Shown: positions 1-7,563 of the stretch, piece after piece
Numbering within the stretch: position 1 is the first letter of the stretch
Layout: every line of letters begins with the position of its first letter
Source: Anaerolineaceae bacterium UBA5224
GTDB taxonomy: Bacteria; Chloroflexota; Anaerolineae; Anaerolineales; Anaerolineaceae
Assembly: GCA_002409365.1 (NCBI GenBank)
Contig: DHUW01000021.1
Location: 1,486 to 9,316, forward strand
Length of the DNA: 7,831 bases
Direction: 5' to 3'
Notes under the pieces: generated by a model
The model's input: only the letters and a program-made list of their open reading frames with translations
What the model was told of the DNA's origin: nothing
Database searches by the model: none
Program-made: the position numbers and the translations under genes

Positions 1-1740
1 GTGACCATGACCTGGTGGGATGAGGACGACCGCCTTGTTGTACGTACGAGTACACAGGTCCCATTCCATGCGCGCCGGATTTTGGCACCGGTGATCGGAT
101 TGCCAGTCAAGCGTATCCGCGTGATCAAGCCGCGCATTGGCGGCGGATTTGGCAGTAAACAGGAAGTCTTGATTGAAGATGTGGCTGCCCATCTGACCAT
201 TGCCACCGGCAGACCTGTGCTTTATGAAATGAACCGGGAAGAAGAATTTATCGCATCCCGTTCCAGGCACCCTATGCGTATCCGTATGAAAACAGGTGTA
301 AAAAACGACGGTACCATCACTGCCAATGAGATGTACGCGCTCTCAGACACTGGCGCTTACGGCTGTCATGCCCTGACTGTAACTGGCAACACCGGTCAAA
401 AATCTATGGGTTTGTATGTTGGCGATGGCAAGTATCGCCTGAAACCAAACATACGGTTTTATGCAGATATTGTGTACACCAACACTCCCCCATCTGGTGC
501 CTATCGCGGATATGGTGTCCCCCAGGGATATTGGCCGCTCGACCGCCATTTGGAGATGATAGCCCGTGAATTGGGTCTGGACCCGATCGAATTCCGATTG
601 AAAAATGCCCTCAGGTCAGGCGAGTATCAGCCATTCAGCACAGCCTGGAACGAAGGGCGCGAACCCGTACCAGAGGTTGTGCAGACGGTAGGGTTGGAAG
701 AATGCGTCCGCAAGGGCAAAGCCGCGATTGGTTGGGATGAAAAATTTGGCAATGAAGCCTGGCACATGGTTCCCGGCAAACCGAATCTACGCCGGGGAAT
801 TGGCGTTGCTACAGTGATGCAGGGCACTGCCATTCCGTACCTGGATATGGGTGGGGCGAGCATTAAGATCAATGATGACGGCAGCTTCAACCTGATGGTT
901 GGGGCGACTGATCTCGGTACGGGCAGTGACACTGCCCTGGCACAAATCGCGGCAGAGGTATTGGGCGTGAGCGTGGAGGATGTGATCGTGACTTCTTCTG
1001 ATACCGATACCACGCCATTCGATGTCGGTGCCTATGCTTCCTCGACTACCTATATCTCCGGAACAGCTGTTAAGAGAGCGGCCGAAAAGGTGGCAGAACA
1101 AATCAAACAGCGTGCAGTGAGAATTTTTGGCGATCGTGGATGTGAATATACTACTGAAGAGGTGACCCTTCGTGAAAATCACGCTGTTTCGCCAAATGGC
1201 GAACGGATCAGCCTGGCAACCATTGCTTTGGATTCGCTGCATTGGCGCAACCAGGAGCAGATCATGGCGAGTGCTTCATATGTCTCTCCCAATTCACCCC
1301 CGCCGTTCGCTGCCCAGTTTGCAACCGTTTTGGTCGATATCCAGACCGGACAGGTAACAGTCGAGGATTTGATCATGGCAGTGGACTCAGGTGTGATCAT
1401 CAACCCAATCTCAGCCTCTGGTCAGATTGAAGGCGGTATCGCCCAGGCGTTAGGTTATGGTGTCAGCGAGGAAATGGTTTACGACGAAAATGGTCAACCC
1501 AGAGAAAGAGACCTGGTTGATTATCATATTTTCAGAGCTGACGAAATGCCCAATATCCGCTCCATCTTCGTGCAAACTTATGAAGAGTCGGGACCCTTCG
1601 GAGCAAAAGCAGTTGCTGAAATTCCGATGGATGGAGCTGCGCCGGCGATTGGCAATGCTGTGCTGGATGCTTGTGGAGCGAACATTTTGGATAATCCAGT
1701 CACCCCTGAAAAAGTGTGGCAAGCTTTGAACAACAGGTGA
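1..1740 (+). CDS. Molybdopterin-binding catalytic subunit of a xanthine dehydrogenase-family Mo hydroxylase (5'-truncated by window edge)
   Basis: This is the large Mo-binding subunit of a cytoplasmic molybdenum hydroxylase, which hydroxylates purines, N-heterocycles or aldehydes with water-derived oxygen. Motifs seen, numbered from the first base: STQ with Gln19 (apical to Mo in the family), IGGGFGSKQE at 46-55, SGAYRGYG around Arg169, DLGTGSDT, a GGIAQALG cofactor-binding stretch and GPFGAKAVAEIP with Glu540, the family's catalytic base. The visible 579 residues lack about 190 N-terminal residues, including the a/b hammerhead domain, judged by aligning the GGGFG motif with residue 241 of the complete paralogue at 5320-7563. 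The GTG at base 1 is therefore almost certainly an internal valine. The C-terminal layout resembles E. coli XdhA-like proteins. Bovine xanthine dehydrogenase has Glu802 where this protein has Gln54, so the substrate may not be xanthine. Family assignment is firm; substrate is unknown. The stop lies 7 nt before the next gene. Confidence 0.93.
   Translation: MTMTWWDEDDRLVVRTSTQVPFHARRILAPVIGLPVKRIRVIKPRIGGGFGSKQEVLIEDVAAHLTIATGRPVLYEMNREEEFIASRSRHPMRIRMKTGVKNDGTITANEMYALSDTGAYGCHALTVTGNTGQKSMGLYVGDGKYRLKPNIRFYADIVYTNTPPSGAYRGYGVPQGYWPLDRHLEMIARELGLDPIEFRLKNALRSGEYQPFSTAWNEGREPVPEVVQTVGLEECVRKGKAAIGWDEKFGNEAWHMVPGKPNLRRGIGVATVMQGTAIPYLDMGGASIKINDDGSFNLMVGATDLGTGSDTALAQIAAEVLGVSVEDVIVTSSDTDTTPFDVGAYASSTTYISGTAVKRAAEKVAEQIKQRAVRIFGDRGCEYTTEEVTLRENHAVSPNGERISLATIALDSLHWRNQEQIMASASYVSPNSPPPFAAQFATVLVDIQTGQVTVEDLIMAVDSGVIINPISASGQIEGGIAQALGYGVSEEMVYDENGQPRERDLVDYHIFRADEMPNIRSIFVQTYEESGPFGAKAVAEIPMDGAAPAIGNAVLDACGANILDNPVTPEKVWQALNNR
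1735..1740 (+). promoter_or_regulatory. Shine-Dalgarno for the pyrophosphatase gene, overlapping the upstream stop codon
   Basis: AGGTGA lies 7 nt before the ATG at 1748 and includes the TGA stop of the preceding gene. This placement supports the ATG at 1748 and suggests that ribosomes finishing the first gene reinitiate on the next. Assignment is by motif and spacing only. Confidence 0.55.
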
Positions 1741-1747
1741 AATAGGA

Positions 1748-3121
1748 ATGGAAAAGGGAATTTATCAGAAGAAATCTTCAGATCGAATTTACGTAACCGG
1801 ACACATCAATCCGGATACTGATTCCATCGCATCTGCAATCGGTTACGCCTGGCTGCTGAATGAAAGGGATGGTCAACCAACTGTTGCCAGCCGTGCCGGT
1901 GCAATCAATATGCAGACTTCATTCGTTTTGAAGACCCTCGGGATCGAGCCGCCGATGCTCCTAACGGATGCCAGCCCCCGCTTTGATTCCGTCATGCGCC
2001 GGCTGGACGTAGTCACGCCCGAAAAATCGCTCAACGAAGCCTGGACGATCCTCTCGCGGACGGCTGGAATCGCACCAGTGGTGAACGATGACGGCACACC
2101 ATATGGCATGGTAACCGGCAGCAGTATGTTTGACTTCCTGCGCAAGATCATCGGTCCGCATCCTAAATTCAGGGATATGACCATTTCCGAGATGCTCGAT
2201 ATTCAATGCCGGGAGGCCGCCACAAGAAACATTCCAAAATTCCAGCCACAAACGCGTATCAAGGACGTGATCAACCGCTTGCTAAGGCAGGAATTCAACG
2301 AATATTGGGTGGTGGACGAAAATAATCGCTACCTGGGTGTTGCAAGGCAGCGGGAAATTGTAAACCCTCCCCGAATCAAGGTGATCCTGGTGGATCATAA
2401 CGAGCCGCAGCAATCAATTGCCTCACTTGAAGAGAGTGAGTTGCTCGAAATCCTTGATCATCACCGTCTTGGCAACCCATCCACCCATAACCCGATCAGG
2501 TTCACAGTTGACATCGTTGGCAGCACTTCAACGTTGGTTTCCGAGCAAATCGCTGAAGCCGGTCTAAGCGCTCCTCCAGCTTATGCAGGTCTTTTACTGG
2601 CAGGTTTGCTATCGGACACACTTATCCTGACCTCGCCGACCACGACCATGCGGGATAAAGCAATTTCCCGGGTGTTGGAACGCTGGGCATTTGTACCTGG
2701 GTCACCGCTCGAAAATGAAAATATACAGAGCTGGGGCGAGAAGATCCTGAAAGCTGGTGCCGGTTTGCTGACCCAGGAACCGGACATTATTGTCCGGCAA
2801 GACATGAAATTGTATGATTATGGTGGGTATAAATTTGCCATCGCGCAGGTTGAGACTACCGATTTGTACCAGATAGGAGATATGGTCGATCCATTGCGAA
2901 CGGCACTCGAAGGACTCAAGAAGGAACAGGGTCTCGATTTTGCCGGGCTGATGGTGACTGACGTGGTAGAAGGTTCCAGTCGTTTGATTTTTCTGGACGC
3001 TCCGCCAGCGCTGGATGAATTACCTTACGAACCTTTGCCCGATGGAACGCAATTAGCGGTTGGCGTAGTTTCTCGTAAGAAACAACTGCTGCCGATCATA
3101 TTATCTTTATTAGAGGTTTAA
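1748..3121 (+). CDS. ppaC: CBS-domain family II inorganic pyrophosphatase (Mn/Co-dependent, DHH-DHHA2)
   Basis: Hydrolyses pyrophosphate to two phosphates in the cytoplasm. The 457-residue product shows the full family II catalytic set: GHINPDTDS with His19, Asp23 and Asp25; DHNE at 216-219; DHHRLG at 237-242; VGSTSTLV at 257-264; GLLSDT with Asp290; and SRKKQ at 442-446 in the C-terminal DHHA2 domain, the substrate-binding signature. Between the first and second metal motifs sit about 190 residues containing two CBS-like units, roughly 87-131 and 160-206. In known CBS-pyrophosphatases such units bind adenine nucleotides, with AMP and ADP inhibiting and ATP or diadenosine polyphosphates activating. 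No DRTGG domain fits between them, so this is the shorter architecture. The ATG has an AGGTGA site, and the stop overlaps the next start by one base. An inorganic pyrophosphatase inside a Mo-hydroxylase operon is unusual. Removal of pyrophosphate released by MocA is a reasonable but untested role. Confidence 0.93.
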   Translation: MEKGIYQKKSSDRIYVTGHINPDTDSIASAIGYAWLLNERDGQPTVASRAGAINMQTSFVLKTLGIEPPMLLTDASPRFDSVMRRLDVVTPEKSLNEAWTILSRTAGIAPVVNDDGTPYGMVTGSSMFDFLRKIIGPHPKFRDMTISEMLDIQCREAATRNIPKFQPQTRIKDVINRLLRQEFNEYWVVDENNRYLGVARQREIVNPPRIKVILVDHNEPQQSIASLEESELLEILDHHRLGNPSTHNPIRFTVDIVGSTSTLVSEQIAEAGLSAPPAYAGLLLAGLLSDTLILTSPTTTMRDKAISRVLERWAFVPGSPLENENIQSWGEKILKAGAGLLTQEPDIIVRQDMKLYDYGGYKFAIAQVETTDLYQIGDMVDPLRTALEGLKKEQGLDFAGLMVTDVVEGSSRLIFLDAPPALDELPYEPLPDGTQLAVGVVSRKKQLLPIILSLLEV

Positions 3122-3123
3122 TG
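3112..3123 (+). promoter_or_regulatory. AGAGG site and TAATG stop-start overlap
   Basis: AGAGG at 3112-3116 precedes a TAATG junction in which the pyrophosphatase stop TAA (3119-3121) shares its last A with the XdhC start ATG (3121-3123). Such one-base overlaps are typical of translational coupling. The spacing from the AGAGG to the ATG is short, which fits reinitiation rather than strong independent initiation. Confidence 0.5.
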
Positions 3124-3888
3124 ACAGACATTTACAAAAAACTAAATGAAGCAAGCCAAACTGGAGAGCCAGTTTGCCTGTGCGTGGTGATCGAAACGAA
3201 AGGTGCTGTGCCAAGGCATGCTGGCAGCAAAATGCTGGTCTATCCTGATGCACGGACATTTGGCACAGTAGGCGGCGGACAGGTGGAAAACGAGACAGTG
3301 GATGCTGCCCTCAGAGCGCTCAAGACCGGAAAGCCTGAGATTTTACGCTATACACTGGATGCACGCAAAGAAAATGCGATTGGTATATGCGGAGGAGACG
3401 TGACAGTTTATATCGAGCCCCAATCTGTTCGCCCGATTTTGCTCATCCTTGGTGCAGGGCATGTGGGTCGCTCAGTAGCAAAATTTGGGCAATTACTAGA
3501 TTTCCGGGTGGTTGTTCAAGATGACCGTACAGAACTTTGCACCAGTGCACATATCCCAGGAGACGTTGAATTTTTACCGTATCCCATGGAAGAAATACCT
3601 GCACATCTTGACATCAACGAACAGGTTTACATTGTCGGGGTTACCCGCGGCAGCGACGTGGATGTAGCCGGATTGCCTGCAATTTTGGAATATATGCCGG
3701 CTTATTTCGGTTTGATCGGCTCCCTGAAGCGCTGGGGAACAACCAAAAAAGCACTCTTGGATAATGGCGTTACCAGGGAAAGAATTGAATTGATTAAATC
3801 GCCCATCGGAATCGATATCGAAGCAGAAACGCCAGACGAAATCGCAATCAGTATTTTGGCTGAGGTTATTCAGGCTCGGAATAGCTGA
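3121..3888 (+). CDS. xdhC: XdhC/CoxI-family molybdenum hydroxylase maturation factor
   Basis: XdhC proteins bind molybdenum cofactor, protect it, promote its sulfuration and help insert it into the apo-enzyme; they are not part of the mature enzyme. The 255-residue product has both usual parts. The N-terminal XdhC/CoxI domain (about 8-95) contains GAVPRHAGSKMLV and GTVGGGQVE at 48-56, plus a conserved-type ICGG with Cys90. A Rossmann-like C-terminal domain follows (about 103-250) with LILGAGHVG ending at 116, GLIGSLKRW near 197-205 and PIGIDIEAETPDEIAISI at 228-245. Length and motif order are normal for a full XdhC. It lies between the pyrophosphatase and the electron-transfer subunit and ahead of mocA, so it very probably serves the enzymes of this operon. 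A role in delivering a selenium-modified cofactor, as proposed for some anaerobes, cannot be excluded, but no selenium gene is visible here. Confidence 0.93.
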   Translation: MTDIYKKLNEASQTGEPVCLCVVIETKGAVPRHAGSKMLVYPDARTFGTVGGGQVENETVDAALRALKTGKPEILRYTLDARKENAIGICGGDVTVYIEPQSVRPILLILGAGHVGRSVAKFGQLLDFRVVVQDDRTELCTSAHIPGDVEFLPYPMEEIPAHLDINEQVYIVGVTRGSDVDVAGLPAILEYMPAYFGLIGSLKRWGTTKKALLDNGVTRERIELIKSPIGIDIEAETPDEIAISILAEVIQARNS

Positions 3889-3898
3889 AAATAATCTC

Positions 3899-3907
3899 AA
3901 GGAGGTG
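3899..3907 (+). promoter_or_regulatory. Strong Shine-Dalgarno deciding the start of the FAD/[2Fe-2S] subunit
   Basis: AAGGAGGTG is close to a perfect anti-16S match and lies just before the ATG at 3911. An in-frame GTG at 3905 falls inside this site and so cannot be the real start. It is the strongest ribosome binding site in the window, placed after the widest gap (22 nt), which suggests high, partly independent expression of the next gene. Confidence 0.8.
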
Positions 3908-3910
3908 CCT

Positions 3911-5323
3911 ATGTGGAAAAATTATCACATGCCTGAGAGTGTTGAGCAGGTGATAGACCTGTTACACCAGGCTGACAGCCAGACAAAGATCATTGCAGGC
4001 GGAACCGACCTGATGGTCGAAATCCGCGATGGAAAATGGGATGGTTTGGAAGATGTTATCGATATAAGCCGCGTAAGGGAACTTGACGGTATTTATCAGG
4101 ATGAGGACGATTTAGTTCACATCCAGGCGAATGTCACCCACAACGACATTTTGAGGTCAGATTTGATTCGTCAAACTGCATCCCCACTGTACCAGGCGTG
4201 CTACCGTGTATCTTCACCTCAATTGCGCAACCGGGCGACGGTGGTCGGGAACCTGGTGACCGCCTCACCGGCCAACGATACGATTCCCCCTCTGATGGCG
4301 ATGGATGCCAGCCTGATTTTAGTGTCTGCACGGGGGAAAAGGCAGATCAGGCTGAACGAGTTTTATACAGGCTTGCGCAAAACTATCAAAATGCCAGACG
4401 AATTGGTGCATGAGATTGTTTTCAAGCCGCTGAAAACCAGCCAACGGGGAAGTTTTATCAAACAAGCCTTACGAAAAACACAAGCAATTGCGACATTAAA
4501 TTGCTGTGTGATCGTTGATCTGCAGGGTGACTTGATTGTAGATGCCGCTGTGACTATGGGTTCAGTGGCACCGACCGTGATCCATTCTCCGGCTGCAGAA
4601 GAGTTTCTGAAAGGAATGATGCTGAACGCAGAAACAGCCCGTAGAGCTTCAGAATTGGCAGCGCTTGACACACGACCAATCACTGATGTGCGTGGTGGCG
4701 CTGATTATCGCCAGTACATGATGCAGGTGATCGCTGAAGATGCCCTGATGGAGCTGGTTGAAAATCGGCAGGACACGAAAGTACCTCTCAACCCGGTCAC
4801 GCTTAGCGAAGGCGCCAAGTGGCAGGCAATACCGAACGGAGAATGGGACCAGGCACATATCGAGACAACCATTAATGGGCAGCCACTTCAGTTTTCCGGT
4901 GACTTCAACGGAACCCTCCTAAATTTTGTCCGGGAGCGCGTAGGTTACAGCGGTCCCAAGCCAGGCTGTGAGGAAGGCGAATGCGGAGCCTGCACGATGT
5001 ATCTGGATGGCAAGGCAGTGGTGAGCTGCCTGGTGCCAGCTCCGCGTGCACACATGGCGACCATCACAACCATCGAAGGTCTGGCAGAAGATGGGCAACT
5101 TCACCCGGTGCAAACCGAATTCATCAACCATGGCGCAGTCCAGTGCGGTTATTGCACCCCAGGTTTTGTGATGGCTGCTGCGAAAATGATGGAAGAAAAA
5201 CCACATCCGACTGAGGATGAAATCAAAGATGCAATCTCCGGCAATCTATGCCGCTGTACTGGTTACTACAAGATCATCCAGGCAATAGAAGCAGCTTGCC
5301 AATATGATGGAGGTGCGCGATGA
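3911..5323 (+). CDS. Fused FAD-binding and [2Fe-2S] electron-transfer subunit of the Mo hydroxylase (CoxM-CoxS fusion)
   Basis: Carries electrons from the molybdenum site through two [2Fe-2S] clusters to FAD and then to an external acceptor. The 470 residues contain, in order: a PCMH-type FAD domain (about 1-170) with IIAGGTDL at 27-34 and VVGNLVTASPANDTIPPL at 111-128; the CO dehydrogenase flavoprotein C-terminal domain (about 178-282); a linker of about 35 residues; a plant-ferredoxin-type cluster domain with Cys353, Cys358, Cys361 and Cys373; and the second cluster domain with CGYC at 412-415 and CRC at 447-449. All eight cluster cysteines are present. FAD first and iron-sulfur second is the reverse of animal xanthine dehydrogenase, but matches the coxM-coxS gene order, so a simple gene fusion is likely. 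The ATG at 3911 is preferred over GTG at 3905 because the latter lies in the Shine-Dalgarno. The stop overlaps the next start by ATGA. The electron acceptor cannot be told from sequence. Confidence 0.94.
   Translation: MWKNYHMPESVEQVIDLLHQADSQTKIIAGGTDLMVEIRDGKWDGLEDVIDISRVRELDGIYQDEDDLVHIQANVTHNDILRSDLIRQTASPLYQACYRVSSPQLRNRATVVGNLVTASPANDTIPPLMAMDASLILVSARGKRQIRLNEFYTGLRKTIKMPDELVHEIVFKPLKTSQRGSFIKQALRKTQAIATLNCCVIVDLQGDLIVDAAVTMGSVAPTVIHSPAAEEFLKGMMLNAETARRASELAALDTRPITDVRGGADYRQYMMQVIAEDALMELVENRQDTKVPLNPVTLSEGAKWQAIPNGEWDQAHIETTINGQPLQFSGDFNGTLLNFVRERVGYSGPKPGCEEGECGACTMYLDGKAVVSCLVPAPRAHMATITTIEGLAEDGQLHPVQTEFINHGAVQCGYCTPGFVMAAAKMMEEKPHPTEDEIKDAISGNLCRCTGYYKIIQAIEAACQYDGGAR
5309..5323 (+). 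promoter_or_regulatory. GGAGGTG site and ATGA stop-start overlap
   Basis: GGAGGTG at 5309-5315 precedes the ATG at 5320, which overlaps the previous gene's TGA (5321-5323) by four bases. This fixes the start of the second catalytic subunit and points to coupled translation with the electron-transfer subunit, consistent with the two forming one complex. Confidence 0.75.
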
Positions 5324-7563
5324 ATGAAGTTGGAAAAGCTACCAACCGCCTTGACGCATTAGTAAAAGTGACTGGGAAAGCCAAATATCCTGGTGACTTT
5401 ACTTTTGCGGATCAACTGATCATGAAAGTCTTGTTCACAGAAAAAGTTCATGCGCGAATTGTTTCTATTGACACCTCAGCGGCGGAAGCTTTGGAAGGCG
5501 TTGAGCTTGTGCTGACCGCCGAAGACGTACCGGTTAACGAGTACGGCCTGGGCGTTTATGATCAACCGGTACTTTGTGGGCCTGGCTCTGCTAAAGAAGG
5601 TGCCGATATTGTTCGGTTCGAAGGTGACCAGATCGCGTTGGTGATCGCTGAGAGCGCAGAAATTGCCCAAAAAGCACTTTCCCTGATCAGAGTTGAGTAC
5701 CAGGACCTTCCTATTGTGAAAACCCTGGGTGATGCGCTTAAGGAAGATGCGACTCTCTTGCATCCGGGACGCACCTCCAATATTTTCCACCACAATGTGA
5801 TCAGACACGGCGATGTGGAAGAAGCTTTCAAAACCTGTGATGTGATCATCGAAGGAGAATACCAGACCCCGGTGCAGGAGCATGCCTACCTGCAGCCTGA
5901 AGCAGGTGTGGCATTTCTGGACGAAGAAGAACGCATTACGATTGTAGTGGGCGGACAGTGGACTCACAAAGACCAGGCGCAAACAGCGCATGCGCTCGGA
6001 GTCTCCAACGAGAAAGTCCGTGTGATCTACCCTGCAATTGGGGGCGCTTTTGGCGGACGCGAAGATATGTCCGTTCAGATCATCCTGGGGCTGGCGGCAA
6101 TGCGGCTGCATGAAAAAGGTATTGACAGACCAGTGAAAGTGGTCTGGTCCCGGGAAGAGTCGATCATAGGGCACTGCAAAAGGCATGCTTATACTATGAA
6201 AGCCAAATGGGGTGCGACCAAGGATGGCAAAATTCTGGCTGCACAATGCGAAATCTGGGCAAATGGCGGGGCGTATGTTTACACTTCGCCAAAGGTGCTT
6301 GGCAATGCGACCCTTTTGGCGACTGGTCCGTATGAAATTCCCAATGTCGCGACTGATGCCTATGCGGTTTATACCAACGACATCCCTGGCGGTGCCTTCC
6401 GTGGTTTTGGTGGTCCGCAAGCGACCTTCATGGCAGAAATGCAGATAAACAAACTGGCTGATGCTTTGGAAATGGACCCTGTGGAATTGCGCATGCGCAA
6501 TCTTTTCGATGAGGGGTCGATTATTTCGATGGGCACAGCCCTCCCGAAAGGTGTCACCATCCGCGAAGTTGCTGAACGCTGCGCCCTTGAAGCTGGCTGG
6601 ACAAAAACTAACACTGGATGGAAACGACCAACTCCGCCAAAATCAGACAACCCGCACGTTAAATCTGCCTGGAGTCTTACCTGTGGGTACAAGAATGTCG
6701 GTTTCTCCTATGGTGCCCCGGAAAACTGTGGTGCAACCATCATCCTGGAGGGGGACCAGGAAATTGAATATGCCAGACTTTATCATGCTGGTGCAGATGT
6801 GGGTCAGGGTTCACATACAGCTTTCGCCCAGATTGCCTCCGATTCACTGGGATTGCCTTTAAGCAAAATTCACACATTCTATTCCGACACCGCTACTTCG
6901 CTTGACTCGGGCAGCGTCTCAGCTTCACGGATGACCCACATGGGTGGAAATTCGATTATAGGTGCTGCAAAGCTGGCATTGGAAAAATGGGCAGAAGGCG
7001 ATCGGCCAGCAATTGGATCGTTTGTTTATCGACCGCCTGCGACTACCAACATGGACAAAGTGGATGGGCATTGCTTCCCGAACTTTACCTATGGATATGC
7101 CGCCCAGGCGTTCTTAGTGGATGTCGATACCCGCAGCGGGAATGTAAGCCTGCGTGAGGTGATCAGCGTGGATGATGTCGGCAAGGCGATCAACCCCCAA
7201 TTAGTGGAAGGTCAGATCGAAGGTGCAGTCGTGCAGGCTAGCGGTTATACCCTGCTTGAAGACTGGAAAAAGAAAGACGGTAAGACCATTACAGACCGGT
7301 TTTCAAAGTACCTTATTCCGACAGTTAAAGACATCCCTGGAAAAACCCGTTGCGTGATCATGGAATTAGCTGACCCAATTGGTCCCTACGGTGCCAGGGG
7401 AATGGGCGAAATGCCGTATTTGCCCTTTGCACCTGGTGTGCTCGAAGGAGTCTTCCAGGCAACAGGCGTGCGGTTTGACAGCTTCCCGCTGACAGACGAA
7501 ACTGTGCTGCGTGGACTAGGGAAATTACCAGCGCATGACGTCGGCTTCTGGGATTACGAGTAA
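5320..7563 (+). CDS. Molybdopterin-binding catalytic subunit, xanthine dehydrogenase family (complete, PucD-like)
   Basis: Complete 747-residue catalytic subunit, normal in length for the family. The N-terminal a/b hammerhead domain begins with RLDALVKVTGKAKYPGD and runs to about residue 120. The Mo-binding domains show QEHAYLQPEAG, GGQW with Gln213, IGGAFGGRED at 240-249 with Glu248, GGAFRGFGGPQ at 357-367 with Arg361, ADVGQGSHT, YRPPATT, and GPYGARGMGEMP with Glu697. These four residues correspond to bovine xanthine dehydrogenase Gln767, Glu802, Arg880 and Glu1261, so a purine-type substrate is plausible. The GGRED, WSREESIIGH and YRPPATT segments resemble PucD-type xanthine dehydrogenase subunits as I recall them; this was not tested by a search. 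The ATGA overlap with the FAD/[2Fe-2S] gene makes these two the most likely partners. No signal peptide is evident, so the enzyme should be cytoplasmic. Family is firm; xanthine or hypoxanthine as substrate is inference. Confidence 0.94.
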   Translation: MNEVGKATNRLDALVKVTGKAKYPGDFTFADQLIMKVLFTEKVHARIVSIDTSAAEALEGVELVLTAEDVPVNEYGLGVYDQPVLCGPGSAKEGADIVRFEGDQIALVIAESAEIAQKALSLIRVEYQDLPIVKTLGDALKEDATLLHPGRTSNIFHHNVIRHGDVEEAFKTCDVIIEGEYQTPVQEHAYLQPEAGVAFLDEEERITIVVGGQWTHKDQAQTAHALGVSNEKVRVIYPAIGGAFGGREDMSVQIILGLAAMRLHEKGIDRPVKVVWSREESIIGHCKRHAYTMKAKWGATKDGKILAAQCEIWANGGAYVYTSPKVLGNATLLATGPYEIPNVATDAYAVYTNDIPGGAFRGFGGPQATFMAEMQINKLADALEMDPVELRMRNLFDEGSIISMGTALPKGVTIREVAERCALEAGWTKTNTGWKRPTPPKSDNPHVKSAWSLTCGYKNVGFSYGAPENCGATIILEGDQEIEYARLYHAGADVGQGSHTAFAQIASDSLGLPLSKIHTFYSDTATSLDSGSVSASRMTHMGGNSIIGAAKLALEKWAEGDRPAIGSFVYRPPATTNMDKVDGHCFPNFTYGYAAQAFLVDVDTRSGNVSLREVISVDDVGKAINPQLVEGQIEGAVVQASGYTLLEDWKKKDGKTITDRFSKYLIPTVKDIPGKTRCVIMELADPIGPYGARGMGEMPYLPFAPGVLEGVFQATGVRFDSFPLTDETVLRGLGKLPAHDVGFWDYE

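Noticed and set aside
1..3. GTG at the first base as the true start of the first gene
   Set aside because: The protein would lack the whole N-terminal hammerhead domain, about 190 residues relative to the complete paralogue, and the frame is open to the window edge. Truncation by the window is far more likely.
3905..3907. GTG as the start of the FAD/[2Fe-2S] gene
   Set aside because: It lies inside the AAGGAGGTG ribosome binding site; the ATG at 3911 directly follows that site.
3889..3910. Possible terminator or promoter in the gap after xdhC
   Set aside because: The gap is only 22 nt, shows no stem-loop with a T-run, and is mostly taken up by the ribosome binding site of the next gene.
5476..6420. 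Long open frame on the minus strand (314 codons) inside the second catalytic subunit
   Set aside because: It is antisense to a strongly conserved gene, its translation is rich in His, Phe and Cys with no recognisable motif, and no ribosome binding site stands out. It is a codon-bias shadow.
1..7563. The two catalytic subunits as a recent tandem duplication or recombination repeat
   Set aside because: They share motif order only; I saw no long stretch of near-identical DNA, and the motif residues differ (GGGFGSKQ against GGAFGGRE, AYRGYG against AFRGFG).
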